Of a DNA stretch of 16,061 bases, positions 15,785 to 16,061 are shown piece by piece. Made by a program: the position numbers and the translations under genes. Below the pieces are notes generated by a model. It was not told the origin of the DNA. It made no database searches and worked only from the letters and a program-made list of their open reading frames with translations. The stretch's first letter is position 1. Every line of letters starts with the position of its first letter. Origin of the DNA: Lentzea sp. (lineage in GTDB: Bacteria; Actinomycetota; Actinomycetes; Mycobacteriales; Pseudonocardiaceae). The stretch lies in the NCBI GenBank assembly GCA_030146905.1, contig JASLAV010000060.1, forward strand, positions 1 through 16,061, read 5' to 3'.

Positions 15785-15790
15785 CCCTCC
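15785..15790 (-). promoter_or_regulatory. ribosome binding site for the polyprenyl synthase
   Basis: GGAGGG on the minus strand, 5 bases before a TTG at 15779, is the best ribosome site noted in the window. It argues for the TTG start rather than the upstream GTG at 15827. Confidence 0.55.
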
Positions 15791-15897
15791 GCTCTACTTG
15801 GTCACGATGAATGGATTTGATCTTCACTCGACGCCAGTGATCCAGTCAATGCCATCAAGCCGCTGACACAACCCACTTCAACACATATTTCGAAGGC

Positions 15898-15903
15898 ATT
15901 TTA
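15898..15903 (-). promoter_or_regulatory. possible -10 element of the terpenoid operon
   Basis: The minus-strand sequence TAAAAT differs from the consensus TATAAT by one base and lies in the locally AT-richer stretch about 120 bases upstream of the polyprenyl synthase start. No good TTGACA-like hexamer lies 16-18 bases before it, so this is a weak candidate. Confidence 0.22.
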
Positions 15904-16018
15904 CGGCGCACAAGAATTACCCTCAGGACAGGCGAGGGCATTGCCACCCGGCGACCCACGGGACGCATCGCCGAAATATTCGATGTCGCGATCGAGCCCC
16001 GCTCATGTGATCACGCGC

Positions 16019-16061
16019 ATGAACGATACCTTTTTTCGGCTACGCACCAGCCAGAATGATC
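16019..16061 (+). CDS. possible start of a divergent gene (partial)
   Basis: An ATG at 16019 opens a frame (MNDTFFRLRTSQND) that runs off the window end. Divergent transcription from the operon start would be a normal position for a regulator gene. There is no clear ribosome site and only 14 codons are visible, so this may be chance. Confidence 0.2.
   Translation, partial: MNDTFFRLRTSQND

Noticed and set aside
16031..16036. T6 run near the right end as a terminator
   Set aside because: No hairpin precedes it on either strand.

Overview
The window is high-GC DNA with strong G/C preference at third codon positions, ATGA/GTGA stop-start overlaps and GTG/TTG starts. This points to an actinomycete; a Pseudonocardiaceae-like host is only a guess. 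Two gene blocks converge on a decayed spacer. No tRNA, rRNA or CRISPR array was seen.

Left block (1-2756, plus strand): the last codons of an upstream gene, then three closely packed genes joined by ATGA overlaps. They encode an unrecognised 250-aa protein, a protein resembling the DUF6895 family, and a cytoplasmic serine hydrolase of the class C beta-lactamase fold. Their joint function is unknown. Bases 2757-3644 hold gene debris: an orphan in-frame coding tail and a frameshifted piece of an IS481-type transposase.

Right block (3645-15779, minus strand; read right to left): a terpenoid biosynthesis locus. It starts with a polyprenyl (probably geranylgeranyl) diphosphate synthase, followed with overlapping or nearly abutting ends by three MEP-pathway genes, ispH, dxs and ispG, which would raise isoprenoid precursor supply. 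After 148 bases come a class II diterpene cyclase of 494 aa (DADTT motif) and, overlapping it by ATGA, a 786-aa synthase. The latter joins a class II-like region (DADH) to a class I domain with both metal-binding motifs, an alpha-beta-gamma layout typical of plant and fungal diterpene synthases and unusual in bacteria. A 960-base gap then holds a multiply frameshifted remnant of the NB-ARC domain of an AfsR/SARP-type regulator and four short inverted repeats. Beyond it lie a stand-alone class I terpene synthase (DDQIDD, NSE-type, RY) and a seven-helix membrane protein that resembles the PaxB/DmtA-type membrane terpene cyclases.

The likely logic is: MEP genes make IPP/DMAPP; the prenyl synthase makes C20 (or C15/C25) diphosphate; the two class II-type proteins cyclise by protonation; class I domains ionise the diphosphate; and the membrane protein may perform another protonation-type cyclisation. 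The gene set (class II cyclase, dxs, ispH, polyprenyl synthase) recalls the Mycobacterium tuberculosis tuberculosinol locus, and the ispH-dxs-ispG run recalls actinobacterial hopanoid loci. No P450, methyltransferase or transporter is present, so tailoring genes, if any, lie outside.
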